From NCBI RefSeq assembly GCF_004117875.1, contig NZ_RAHW01000002.1, positions 248,001 to 312,000 of the forward strand: a DNA stretch of 64,000 bases, written 5' to 3'. Shown piece after piece: positions 26,178 to 34,475 of the stretch. The notes beneath the pieces were generated by a model, which searched no databases, was not told the origin of the DNA, and saw only the letters and a list, made by a program, of their open reading frames with translations. A program made the position numbers and the translations under genes. This DNA comes from Geomonas oryzae. GTDB taxonomy: Bacteria; Desulfobacterota; Desulfuromonadia; Geobacterales; Geobacteraceae. Position 1 is the first letter of the stretch, and each line of letters starts with the position of its first letter.

Positions 26178-27986
26178 TCATCCCCTTAGGATCGACACAC
26201 CGTCTTCCACTGCTCTTTCAGCAAGCTGTCTCTTGAACTCGTGATAGGGGATGGCTGAGGGAGACAGCCCGAAATTGTAACCGCCGTCCACCCACCCCTT
26301 CGCCGGATCAAGAAAATCGACCTGCTCAAGGCTGCGCGCCCCCAGGTACGCGACCGGCTGCGGTGAGCCTGTTCCCGCGGCGGGGGCGACCATTGCCACG
26401 GGCGGATAGTCCAGATGCATCCCCGCACGCCACCCGCGTCCAGCGTTCGCGTCCTCTAGCCATGCCAGCAGGTACTCCCCCCTTTCCTTCAACTCTGCGC
26501 TCTTCGCGTCGACCCGCCCCCGCATCTCTTTGGCGAAGGTCCGCACGTCCAATTCTCCGAGCCTCTTGCCGTCTTCGACGTAGTCGTAGATCCGGCACAG
26601 ACACTGGTAGGTGTCGATGTTGGTCTCCTTGACAAAGTTGCGCACCGCGCCGCGCAGGGTCTGGGTGAGCGCGTCCGGCTGAAAGCGCCTAAGCACCTGG
26701 AACAGGAAGTCCACCTGCATGTTCAGGTAGTGCAGCCCCATGTCGTCGAAGTTCCTGTCGAAGAAGGCGTAGTTGGCGATCTTGTGGAACGCCTCGGAGC
26801 GAGGCTCCTTGAGCCGGTAGTCATAGCCGAAGTAGTCGCCGAGCAGCCGGTTCTCCGCGGCCAGCTTCGCCTGCAGCCCGGTCCCGGAATAGACCTCGGC
26901 GCGGCAGAAGTTGAACGGGTTGTCCATGTGCCGCTCCATGAAGCGCAGGTTGACCAGGATGTCTTCCAGCTCGGTGTCCGGCTCGAACATGAGCAGGTTG
27001 TACGCCACGTGGATGTCATGGTCGTTCAGGATGCGCAGCGCGTTCAAGATGCTCTCCACGTCGCACTTGCGGTTCAGGTTGCGCAGCCCCCGCAGCGAGG
27101 CGTTCTCCACGCCGAGAAAGATCCGGAAGAGCCCCAGGTCGTCCAGGATGGCGATGGCCTCGTTGGTGATGCTGTCGGGGCGCGCTTTGACGGCGAAGGC
27201 GATATCCTCCACCCCCTCCCGCCTGAGCCCCGCACGCAGCGCTTCGAAGCGGCGCACCGCCTCTTGACGGTCCGGGTGGAAGAAATTGTCGTCATGGAAG
27301 TTAAAGATCCGGATCTGGTGCCGGTGGTAGAGCTCGGTCATCTCTGCAACCAGGTTCTCGATGCTGCGCAGCCTGAATTTCTTGCCGCCGCCGTGCTTGT
27401 ACCAGGCGTTGATGCTGCAGAAGGCGCAGTCGGCGTAACACCCCCTGGTGCTCAGGATATTGGCGATCCTGCGCCCGAAATAGTCGTGGAAGGTGGTGCG
27501 TTTGGGAAAGGGGAGCTCGTCAAGATCCTGCGGATTGCCGCTCGACGGGTTGAGGGCGACGGAACCGTCCCGGCCGCGATAGCAGATACCGGCGACGCGG
27601 CTTACGTCGTCGAGGTTCCTCGCGAGGTCGCAGATGATCTTCTCTCCCTCACCCAGCGCCACCGAGTCGAAGGCGGGAAAATCGCGCAGCAGGGATTCAC
27701 AATTGAGGCAGGCGAAATGCCCCCCACAGGTCAGGTGCCCGGAGAAGCCACCCTCCCTTAAAGCGGCAGCGAGACGGCAGAATTCGCGCGCGCGGCCGGT
27801 AAAGACCATGGAAAGCCCGGCAAGATCGGCGCCGAACTCAATGACGCGTGTAACGGCAGAGGGGATGTCGCCCGCGCTGTTAAAAGGGACCAGCTCCACC
27901 AGGTGTCCGTCACGCTCAAGAACTGCAGCCATGTAACGCAGGCCAAGGTTTTCTTCCAGCTCTGCACCCAACAAAGCTACTTTCAT
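26178..27986 (-). CDS. B12-binding domain radical SAM protein, probable maturase
   Basis: A 602-residue cytoplasmic enzyme. Residues 1-130 form a Rossmann-like cobalamin-binding domain (MKVALLGAELEENLGLRYMA through ALGEGEKII). The radical SAM core begins at about 172 with C183-x3-C187-x2-C190 in STRGCYADCAFCSIN, then NFHDDNFF, FAVKARPDSI and FLGVENASLRGLRNLNR. The final 200 residues are not recognised. Such enzymes do methylations or C-C bond chemistry with cobalamin and a 4Fe-4S cluster. AGGAGG precedes the ATG. The only co-directional neighbour is the FRPPPEP protein, the likely substrate or partner. No peptidase or lanthipeptide-type enzyme lies beside it. Confidence 0.85.
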   Translation of the reverse strand: MKVALLGAELEENLGLRYMAAVLERDGHLVELVPFNSAGDIPSAVTRVIEFGADLAGLSMVFTGRAREFCRLAAALREGGFSGHLTCGGHFACLNCESLLRDFPAFDSVALGEGEKIICDLARNLDDVSRVAGICYRGRDGSVALNPSSGNPQDLDELPFPKRTTFHDYFGRRIANILSTRGCYADCAFCSINAWYKHGGGKKFRLRSIENLVAEMTELYHRHQIRIFNFHDDNFFHPDRQEAVRRFEALRAGLRREGVEDIAFAVKARPDSITNEAIAILDDLGLFRIFLGVENASLRGLRNLNRKCDVESILNALRILNDHDIHVAYNLLMFEPDTELEDILVNLRFMERHMDNPFNFCRAEVYSGTGLQAKLAAENRLLGDYFGYDYRLKEPRSEAFHKIANYAFFDRNFDDMGLHYLNMQVDFLFQVLRRFQPDALTQTLRGAVRNFVKETNIDTYQCLCRIYDYVEDGKRLGELDVRTFAKEMRGRVDAKSAELKERGEYLLAWLEDANAGRGWRAGMHLDYPPVAMVAPAAGTGSPQPVAYLGARSLEQVDFLDPAKGWVDGGYNFGLSPSAIPYHEFKRQLAERAVEDGVSILRG

Positions 27987-28265
27987 GCTCCCTCCTCACC
28001 CAATGAATTTGCACCATCCCCGCTCTCATGATGGGCGGGAGACGCGCCAGGGAGAAGTATGCCGTCGCCAAGGCAGTAGTCAACACTATTTAACTAATTT
28101 TTACTAATTTAAATCAAGGACCACATGAGGTTCATGAACGTCTCGGGAGGTTGACTTGGCTGTGCAAAGCGTGTATCAATCGGCAACCGGAAGCGGAAGG
28201 AGAGGCGCAGACAGCGGTCCCGTCCCCATTAAGCCCGCCCCGATTGCCAGGAGTTTCGACTGCAC
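27987..28265. other. Divergent intergenic region, AT-rich
   Basis: Separates the radical SAM gene from the EamA transporter. The segment 28081-28120 is strikingly AT-rich (ACTATTTAACTAATTTTTAC) compared with its surroundings and is the likely promoter zone for one or both genes. I see no confident -10/-35 pair and no gene. Confidence 0.5.
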
Positions 28266-29141
28266 ATGCACCAAGACAACAGCCGCCACACGCTGCGCAC
28301 TTCGCTAGTCACCGCCATCGCTCCCTGCATCTGGGGGAGCACCTACGTGGTCACGACGCAGATGCTGCCGCCCAACCATCCCCTGACCGCGGCACTTTTG
28401 CGCGTCCTCCCCATAGGCGTGCTCATGGCCCTCGCGCTGCGCACGCTTCCCAAAGGGAACTGGTGGTGGCGCCTTTTGTTCCTGGGGCTTTTGAATATCG
28501 GCGTCTTTCAGGCGCTCCTCTTCATCGCCGCCTACCGCCTCCCCGGCGGCGTGGCCGCGACGGTGATCGCGACCCAGCCCCTTGCCGTGATCTGCCTCTC
28601 CCGGGTACTTTTGCAGGCTCGGCACTCGCGGCTGGCCTGGGCGGCGGCCGGGACCGGGGTGATCGGCGTTGCCCTGCTCGTCCTCACCCCGGCGGCACGG
28701 CTCGACGCAGTCGGGGTCGCCGCCGCCTTCGCCGGCGCGGGGTGCATGGCGCTCGGTACCGTGCTTACCAAACGCTGGACCTCGCCGCTGCCGCTCGCCG
28801 TCTACACCGCTTGGCAACTTGTCTTCGGCGGGCTCTTCCTGCTCCCCTTCGCGCTTTTCTTCGAGGAACCGATCACGCACCTCACCGTCATGAACGTCAT
28901 GGGATACGCCTACCTCGGCGTCTTCGGGACGGGGATCACCTATATGATCTTCTTCTGGGGGATAAGACGGCTGCAGCCGTCGGCGGTCTCCCTGCTCGGG
29001 CTTTTAAGCCCTGTCATGGCGACGCTGCTCGGCTTTCTCGTGCTGGGGCAGAGGCTTACCCCGCTGCAGCTTTTGGGAGGCGGACTCGTCTTGTGGAGCA
29101 TATGGGCGGGACAGCAACCGGCGCCGCGCAAAATTGGGTAA
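28266..29141 (+). CDS. EamA/DMT family transporter
   Basis: A 291-residue membrane protein with ten predicted helices in two EamA repeats. The first begins SLVTAIAPCIWGSTYVVTTQ and the second AAAFAGAGCMALGTVLTKRW. The family exports amino acids, purines and other small metabolites. AGGAG is 12 bases before the ATG, which is long but acceptable. It is divergent from the radical SAM operon, and a role in exporting its product is possible but not supported beyond position. Confidence 0.88.
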   Translation: MHQDNSRHTLRTSLVTAIAPCIWGSTYVVTTQMLPPNHPLTAALLRVLPIGVLMALALRTLPKGNWWWRLLFLGLLNIGVFQALLFIAAYRLPGGVAATVIATQPLAVICLSRVLLQARHSRLAWAAAGTGVIGVALLVLTPAARLDAVGVAAAFAGAGCMALGTVLTKRWTSPLPLAVYTAWQLVFGGLFLLPFALFFEEPITHLTVMNVMGYAYLGVFGTGITYMIFFWGIRRLQPSAVSLLGLLSPVMATLLGFLVLGQRLTPLQLLGGGLVLWSIWAGQQPAPRKIG

Positions 29142-29183
29142 GGCAGCGATGCAATTTGCCGGTCACGTTCTCCTACGCGTCAA

Positions 29184-29972
29184 CTACTCTATCCATGCAG
29201 CGTAAGAGTTCTTTACGATGCTGATGCAATCGTCCATGTTCAGCAGGGTGTTCAAAACGGACATGCGGACCGACGTGAACTGTTGCTCAGTACTGACCGG
29301 TGCAGAGGACAGCCTTCTTTTGTAAATCGCCACAATTTCCCTAATTGCTGCAGTATTTGCGGAAGTGAGGTCCAGATACAGTGTAGGTACGTCGTGCCGT
29401 CCCGTCAGGCTGTACAGCGGGTATGGAGTGGTGATCAGAAAAGGCCCGGGGTTGGCGGCCAGCTTCCCCCTCAGCTTCTCTGTCCGTGCCACCATCGCGA
29501 ACTTGCGGGTCAACCTCTTGGACAACTCAAGATTGAGTTTCCCCCCCATATCGTACGGCACCAGAAATAGGTTGATCTGCCGGCAGTCCTCAGTGGAGAC
29601 TTGGCCGGAGTCGTAGTGCGGGGTCGACCTTATGGCCTCAACCAGTTCCAAGAATTTTTGAGAGGCCTCGTCACGTTTGAGATCCTGATTTAGCAACACG
29701 TAGGTGTACATGCCAAATTCGCGGGCCACCGGTTGTCCTTCCGAGTATAGTTCCTCCCAGACATGCGCACGCACGGGTGGCATCGGTTCAGCAGCAGGTG
29801 CCGGTTCAGCAGCTACCGGTTCATGAGCAGGCGTAGGTTCAGGAACAGGCATCGTCTGCGGCGGCTCGGAAGCTCGAACTGGGGCTACCGCTTGTTTGGC
29901 GCACCCCGTAACGGCAATGAAGGCTCCAATCAACAATGCGATGCTGCAAAGCTTCAGGAATCTCGCCGTCAT
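29184..29972 (-). CDS. Lipoprotein with Pro/Ala/Glu linker, function unknown
   Basis: A 262-residue protein. The signal sequence LCSIALLIGAFIAVTGCAK carries a lipobox, with the modified Cys at about residue 24. A low-complexity region follows (about 30-70, EPTPAHEPVAAEPAPAAEP) that would span the periplasm or cell wall. The rest is a soluble domain of about 190 residues that I do not recognise. GAGAGGG precedes ATG 29972. It is 1 base past the stop of a small membrane protein gene, so the two are co-transcribed. Confidence 0.8.
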   Translation of the reverse strand: MTARFLKLCSIALLIGAFIAVTGCAKQAVAPVRASEPPQTMPVPEPTPAHEPVAAEPAPAAEPMPPVRAHVWEELYSEGQPVAREFGMYTYVLLNQDLKRDEASQKFLELVEAIRSTPHYDSGQVSTEDCRQINLFLVPYDMGGKLNLELSKRLTRKFAMVARTEKLRGKLAANPGPFLITTPYPLYSLTGRHDVPTLYLDLTSANTAAIREIVAIYKRRLSSAPVSTEQQFTSVRMSVLNTLLNMDDCISIVKNSYAAWIE

Positions 29973-29973
29973 A

Positions 29974-30162
29974 TCAGTACCCTCTCGTCCGTAGCAGCAG
30001 CTCAATCAGCAATGCGACGAGCAGCGCCACTCCTGTAAGTACGGTTGAAACGTGAAGGAGATCCGTTTGCGGAAAGGCATATTTAAAGGTAAGCAAAAAT
30101 ATCGTAGCAATGATGACTGTTACGGCAAAGACCCGTTTTTTGTTCATCTTGCCTTCAGACAT
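29974..30162 (-). CDS. Small membrane protein, two helices
   Basis: A 62-residue protein beginning MSEGKMNKKR, followed by two hydrophobic segments: FAVTVIIATIFLLTFKYAF (about 11-29) and VSTVLTGVALLVALLIELLL (about 36-55), ending in RTRGY. GGAGG is 8 bases before ATG 30162. Directly upstream of the lipoprotein gene and probably translationally coupled to it. No family recognised. Confidence 0.65.
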   Translation of the reverse strand: MSEGKMNKKRVFAVTVIIATIFLLTFKYAFPQTDLLHVSTVLTGVALLVALLIELLLRTRGY

Positions 30163-30358
30163 ACCCCAGTCCTCCACGCAATTTGACCGCGCCAATTGTA
30201 CTGCGTTTTTTCAACCCGTCCAGACACCGTCATAGCATCCGTGCTGCAGAATCAAGTAGGACCGATAAATCAGTGATGGCTGTTGCCAAACCGACAGTAT
30301 CTTGCACGGAACATCGACGTGGACAGAATGAGGTTGGTGGGGATAAAGAGGTTGGGCG

Positions 30359-31276
30359 CTACAGAAGAGTGCTATTCAGCAAATCCGTCAAACGACTACA
30401 GTTAGGCAACGCCGCCCGACCGCCGAGGGCCGTGGTATTAATAGCCCCAGCGGCACTGGCGTACTCGGCCGTTTCGCGCAGGGAAAGACCGCGAGCTATG
30501 CCGAAGAGAAATGCGCCATGGTAGGCATCCCCCGCACCGGTGGTGTCTACAACAGGGACAACGTTGAATGCAGGCTGGTGAAAGAACTCTCCACTTATTG
30601 ACGTTACGTAGCTACCTGCCGTCCCACATGTCACCACCACGATTTTCGGACCGACCATGAGCAACTGTTGGGCGGCCCCCTGAGGATCTGCAACTCCCGT
30701 ATAGGCAGTTGCGTACTGTTCCGCGACAATGCAGATATCGACCAGCCGCATCAACTCATGGTGAGCTTGCTGAAAACGATGGGAACCGCCGTCGAAGGAG
30801 ACCAGTCCCCCGGCCTCCCGTGCGATTTGTGCCGCACACAGCGAGGCATCCCAGTGGCGGCCGTTCAGGTGCAGAATCCTGGCGGCGCGGATCGTGTCAG
30901 CCGGGAGGTCTGCGGCATCAAGTTCGCCGCTGTCGCCCGGGGCGAAGGTGATGGCCCGGGCGCCGTCGCGCCGCCGAACCAGGATACTCGCATGCGACGA
31001 GCTCTTCCCCTGAGCTATCGCGATACCGGAGGTATCCACTCCTTCGCGGCCGAACTCCTCGATGATCATCCTGCCGAAGAGATCGTCTCCCAGCCGGTCG
31101 AGCATGGCCGTTTTCGCTCCCAGCCGCGCCAGTGCGACCAGCGCCGTTGCCACCGGCCCTCCGCCCGCCACCGCCGTAGCATGCGCCTTCTGCACCAGCT
31201 CACTCCCCGGCAGCTCATCGACCACCATGAGGAGATCGACGGTTGAGACGCCGAGACCGACCACATCGTATTTCAT
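30359..31276 (-). CDS. PfkB/ribokinase-family sugar kinase
   Basis: A 305-residue ATP-dependent kinase of the ribokinase fold. The N-terminal substrate-side Gly-Gly motif is AVAGGGPVATALVALARLG and the C-terminal signature DTTGAGDAYHGAFLFG contains the catalytic Asp. The substrate is not resolved; ribokinase, sulfofructose kinase and adenosine kinase-like groups are all possible. It is the last gene of an apparent operon (unknown protein, DASS symporter, Rrf2 regulator, kinase), separated from the Rrf2 gene by 75 bases. Confidence 0.9.
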   Translation of the reverse strand: MKYDVVGLGVSTVDLLMVVDELPGSELVQKAHATAVAGGGPVATALVALARLGAKTAMLDRLGDDLFGRMIIEEFGREGVDTSGIAIAQGKSSSHASILVRRRDGARAITFAPGDSGELDAADLPADTIRAARILHLNGRHWDASLCAAQIAREAGGLVSFDGGSHRFQQAHHELMRLVDICIVAEQYATAYTGVADPQGAAQQLLMVGPKIVVVTCGTAGSYVTSISGEFFHQPAFNVVPVVDTTGAGDAYHGAFLFGIARGLSLRETAEYASAAGAINTTALGGRAALPNCSRLTDLLNSTLL

Positions 31277-31351
31277 CGCCGCTCCCCTCGTTCGAAATAA
31301 ACGCAGAGCAATATACGGCGATACCGACGCCGATGTAAAGCGCGTCCGGTA

Positions 31352-31813
31352 TCAGATGCAGAAATCGATCAGGTTGCGACCCCGGTCCTCGGCGCCATCG
31401 ATCTTCACCAGCACGTCGGCAAGCGTCGTACCATCGAGAATCCTGGCCATCTCGTCGCGCACATCCTTCATCACGAGCCTGATGCCGCAGGTGAGCTCGC
31501 TGCCACACTCGGTGCATCTGGCGTAGGCCATCTCGCTCACGCAGGGGACCGGGGCGAGCGGCCCCTCCATCAGCCGTATCGCCTGGCCGAAGGTGATCTT
31601 CTCGGGCGGTCGTCCGAGCGCATACCCCCCTCCCCTTCCCTTGCGGCTTTGCAGCACCCCCGCATTTTTCAGGTTGAGCAGGATGTTCTCCAGGAACTTC
31701 TTCGGAATGCTCTCGTCGCGTGCGAGGTCGGCGATAAGGATCGGTCCCTGCTCATAGCGCCGCGCCAGGTAAATGAGCGCCTTCAGACCGTATTTGGTTT
31801 TTTTTGAAATCAT
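31352..31813 (-). CDS. Rrf2-family transcriptional regulator
   Basis: A 153-residue protein. The N-terminal winged helix begins MISKKTKYGLKALIYLARRY, with the recognition region IPKKFLENILLNLKNAGVLQ and the wing SRKGRGGGYALGRPPEKITF. Residues about 90-112 hold four cysteines in VPCVSEMAYARCTECGSELT plus CG. IscR and NsrR use three cysteines here to bind an Fe-S cluster, so a redox or NO sensor is possible. It starts 12 bases after the DASS transporter stop and probably regulates its own operon. Confidence 0.92.
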   Translation of the reverse strand: MISKKTKYGLKALIYLARRYEQGPILIADLARDESIPKKFLENILLNLKNAGVLQSRKGRGGGYALGRPPEKITFGQAIRLMEGPLAPVPCVSEMAYARCTECGSELTCGIRLVMKDVRDEMARILDGTTLADVLVKIDGAEDRGRNLIDFCI

Positions 31814-31825
31814 GTGATTTTCCTG

Positions 31826-33313
31826 TCAGATCTTCAGGCCGAGCACCGGCCAGACAAACACCACCGAACCCATGAACAGCAACCATGAGACGGCCATCAC
31901 CACTGCACCTGCCACGATGATGTCGCGACTTTTCAGGTACCCGGAGGCGTAGGCTATTGCGGTGGCGGGCGTTCCCATGGGGAGGCAGTAGGCAAGCCCG
32001 GCGGGAAGCGCGATGGAAAGGGTCATCACCTTGGGGTCCATCCCAGTGGTCTGGCAAAGCCCCATCCCCACCGGCATCAGGATGGCGACGACGGCCGCGT
32101 GGCTGATGCACTCGGTCACGAGGATCGCCACCAGCGAGATCACCGCGATCACGGCGAGAGGTTCGTGCGCCTGGCCTCCCATCCCCTTTTTCACCACCCA
32201 GACCGCGGCTCCGGTCTTCTCGAGGGCCGAGGCAAGGGCGATGGTGCCGCCGTACATCAGGATTATCCCCCAGTTGACGTACTCCTCGATCTTCTGCCAG
32301 GAAACGACCCGGAAGGTGAACAGTGCGGCAGCGCCTAAGATGGCGATGGCAGCGAGGCCGGTCTTCTCGCCCAGAAACATCCAGCAGGCAACCGTCACAA
32401 CCATGACGAGCGCGGTAAGGATTTCGTCGCCGCTTATCTTCCCCATTTCCAGGCGCTTGCCGTTCAGAAATTTAAGTCCGACTTCAACATCGTCGATGTC
32501 GGAAGGGAAGAACCTTAAAAGGATCACGAAGCCGAGCACGAGGAGCGGCAGGACGATCATGCATGCGGCGGTGGACCACTCCACGAAGGAGAAGTGAAGT
32601 CCGGTGGCCTCCTTGAGAAGTCCGGCCGCGAGCGGTGCGCGGGCACCACCAAGGAAGGTCGCGATGCCGCCGATGATGCATCCCCACGCCATGGACATGA
32701 AAAGAAGCCTCCCGAAACTGCTCTTTCCTTTCTCGAGGCGCAGCGCAGTGGCGAGTTCGGTAACCACCGGGAAGAGCATGGCGGCGACGGCGTGTTCGCT
32801 CATGATAAAGGAGAGGAAGGCGGACAAGAGAAACACGGTAAGGGCGAGCCTGGTCGGAGTCCGGCCGAAGCGGGCGAGCATGGCCCTGGCAAGGCGGGCC
32901 GAGATGCCGGTGCCTGTCATGGCGGCGGCCAGAATGAAGGCGCCGAGGATGAAAAAGACGGATTCGTTCCCGAACATCGAGTAGGTCTTCTTCGCGTCCA
33001 TGATGCCGAGAAGCGGCAGCATGACCATGGACAAAAGCGCGGTCACCGCGATGGGGAGCAGGCCGGAAATCCAGAAGAAGACCGTGGCGCCGAAGAGGAC
33101 CAGCGCCCGATAACCTTCCACGGAGAGTCCCTCGGGAGGAGTCAGGCGAACCAGCACGGCGATGACCAGGGCCACGGCGGCCATGACCTGGTAGCGCGCG
33201 GTACGGTCCAGGAGGATGAGCCACATGGGGCGGTTGTCTATCTTGAGCGGTTTTTCGAGGAGGTGATTGTTTTCCATCGGTGCGACACTGCCCTCTTGAT
33301 TGATCGATTGCAT
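31826..33313 (-). CDS. DASS/SLC13-family anion:Na+ symporter
   Basis: A 495-residue membrane protein with about 11-13 helices. The repeat-two signature of the divalent anion:Na+ symporters is clear: AYCLPMGTPATAIAYASGYL. In both helical hairpins the usual Ser-Asn-Thr is replaced (SFIMSEHAVAAMLFPVV and ECISHAAVVAILMPVG), so substrate choice may differ from citrate or succinate carriers. ATG 33313 is 8 bases after the preceding stop; ATG 33277 is an alternative start. No strong ribosome site at either. Confidence 0.9.
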   Translation of the reverse strand: MQSINQEGSVAPMENNHLLEKPLKIDNRPMWLILLDRTARYQVMAAVALVIAVLVRLTPPEGLSVEGYRALVLFGATVFFWISGLLPIAVTALLSMVMLPLLGIMDAKKTYSMFGNESVFFILGAFILAAAMTGTGISARLARAMLARFGRTPTRLALTVFLLSAFLSFIMSEHAVAAMLFPVVTELATALRLEKGKSSFGRLLFMSMAWGCIIGGIATFLGGARAPLAAGLLKEATGLHFSFVEWSTAACMIVLPLLVLGFVILLRFFPSDIDDVEVGLKFLNGKRLEMGKISGDEILTALVMVVTVACWMFLGEKTGLAAIAILGAAALFTFRVVSWQKIEEYVNWGIILMYGGTIALASALEKTGAAVWVVKKGMGGQAHEPLAVIAVISLVAILVTECISHAAVVAILMPVGMGLCQTTGMDPKVMTLSIALPAGLAYCLPMGTPATAIAYASGYLKSRDIIVAGAVVMAVSWLLFMGSVVFVWPVLGLKI

Positions 33314-33321
33314 GACACAGG

Positions 33322-34125
33322 CTACAGCCCGGACGACTCGAAAGATTCTGCCACTTCCTTAACACGGAGCAAGCGCCTGAGGTCGGAGGTAGCGAGGAGG
33401 CGACGGTCTTCAACGCTGTCGATGAAGCCGCGCAGGATCCCCTTACGCGTCGCCGGCGCGAGGGGCGTGATCAGGTAAATGAGCGGCAGCAGCGGCTTCA
33501 CCAGCACCTTTTTCTTCTGCCAACCGGACTGTAGGTGACCGAACAGCTGGGTGAGGTCCTTTTCAACGCCCCCGGCAGCGTCTCCCGACAGCTCAACCAG
33601 CGGGACTATGCCATCTTCGAGCAGTGCATCTATTCCGACTTTGATGACAGCGGGAGCCGCCTGGGCCGCGTCTAGAGTAGAGACTACGGACCACTTGGGG
33701 AATATGGTGCGGGCGTATGCCAGGGCCTTGACCCGCTCTTCATGCTCGCCCCCCTCGCCAGCAGCGGATGCAGAAACGTAAAAGTGCAGGGGGATGTCGA
33801 GAATATCGATGCCGGCAGCATAGGCGCGATCGATCATCTGCGGGGTAGCGGCGAAGTCAAGCCTGCCGGTCAAGCGCGCATTGAAGTTCTTCTTGATAAG
33901 ACGGGCGAGGTTCTCGCCGTTGCCGAAGCGGTCCCGATCGCCGAAGGTGAGGTGAAACAGAGCGGCGTTGCTCTGGTAATGACTCTCGTACAGGGTCTCT
34001 ATGGTCTGGCGTTCGGGAAGGTTGCCACCTATGAAGAAAACGTTCTCCTCCCGCCGCAGTTCGTCCGGAGAAAACGGAGAAGTCCGGGCTGCCAGCTCCC
34101 GCATTTTATTCTCGTCTATCCTCAT
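33322..34125 (-). CDS. Unknown 267-aa protein, cysteine-free, TIM-barrel-like
   Basis: I do not recognise the family. The sequence alternates strands and helices (FHLTFGDRDRF, NARLTGRLDFAATPQMIDRA, IDILDIPLHFYVSA, VSTLDAAQAAPAVIKVGIDA, GIVPLVELSG) in a way that suggests a TIM barrel like those of radical SAM or biotin synthase-like proteins. There is no Cys at all, so no Fe-S cluster. ATG 34125 is preceded by GGGGGGAGGGG. First gene of the DASS-Rrf2-PfkB operon, so it may act in the same catabolic route. Confidence 0.6.
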   Translation of the reverse strand: MRIDENKMRELAARTSPFSPDELRREENVFFIGGNLPERQTIETLYESHYQSNAALFHLTFGDRDRFGNGENLARLIKKNFNARLTGRLDFAATPQMIDRAYAAGIDILDIPLHFYVSASAAGEGGEHEERVKALAYARTIFPKWSVVSTLDAAQAAPAVIKVGIDALLEDGIVPLVELSGDAAGGVEKDLTQLFGHLQSGWQKKKVLVKPLLPLIYLITPLAPATRKGILRGFIDSVEDRRLLATSDLRRLLRVKEVAESFESSGL

Positions 34126-34475
34126 GGCCCCTCCCCCCACCGTCGATTCGAAAAAACAAAGCACACCGGAGCGTGCAATTTTAGGCAAGATACTTTATTC
34201 AACTATTTCAGTCAACAAAAATAGATACATTGCCTACAAAATAAGTAGAGTATTCAAATATCGTGGAAAACCGGTGTGTTACCATCAAGTGATGCGTGCA
34301 GTTCGAGACCGATGCAAAGAAGAGGCAGGTTCCGGCGCCGCGCGCTGCACCCCTGAGTCCATACTCATTGACTTGCGATCACGGACGCGCTATAGAAACA
34401 GGGATTTTGCAAGCCATCACAAGAGGATATCCGTCCGCCGTTCACGATAACCGATACTTGGAACCGAGGTGTCAA
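34126..34475. other. Divergent promoter region between the 267-aa protein gene and the MuiA-like gene
   Basis: Contains an AT-rich stretch (about 34185-34265, with TACTTTATTCAACTATTTCA and repeated TTC/TCA motifs). No small gene is convincing, although the MuiA frame is open back to 34296. Confidence 0.45.

Noticed and set aside
26730-27761. 343-aa plus-strand frame opposite the radical SAM gene
   Set aside because: No recognisable motif, and the minus strand encodes the CxxxCxxC core and cobalamin domain throughout.
25429-28265. Lanthipeptide, sactipeptide or lasso peptide cluster
   Set aside because: No LanB/LanC/LanM, no SPASM-domain cysteines, no asparagine-synthase-like or transglutaminase-like protein, and no small Cys-rich precursor is present.
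28151-29224. 357-aa frame overlapping the EamA transporter in another frame
   Set aside because: Arg/Pro/His-rich translation typical of a shifted frame in GC-rich DNA.
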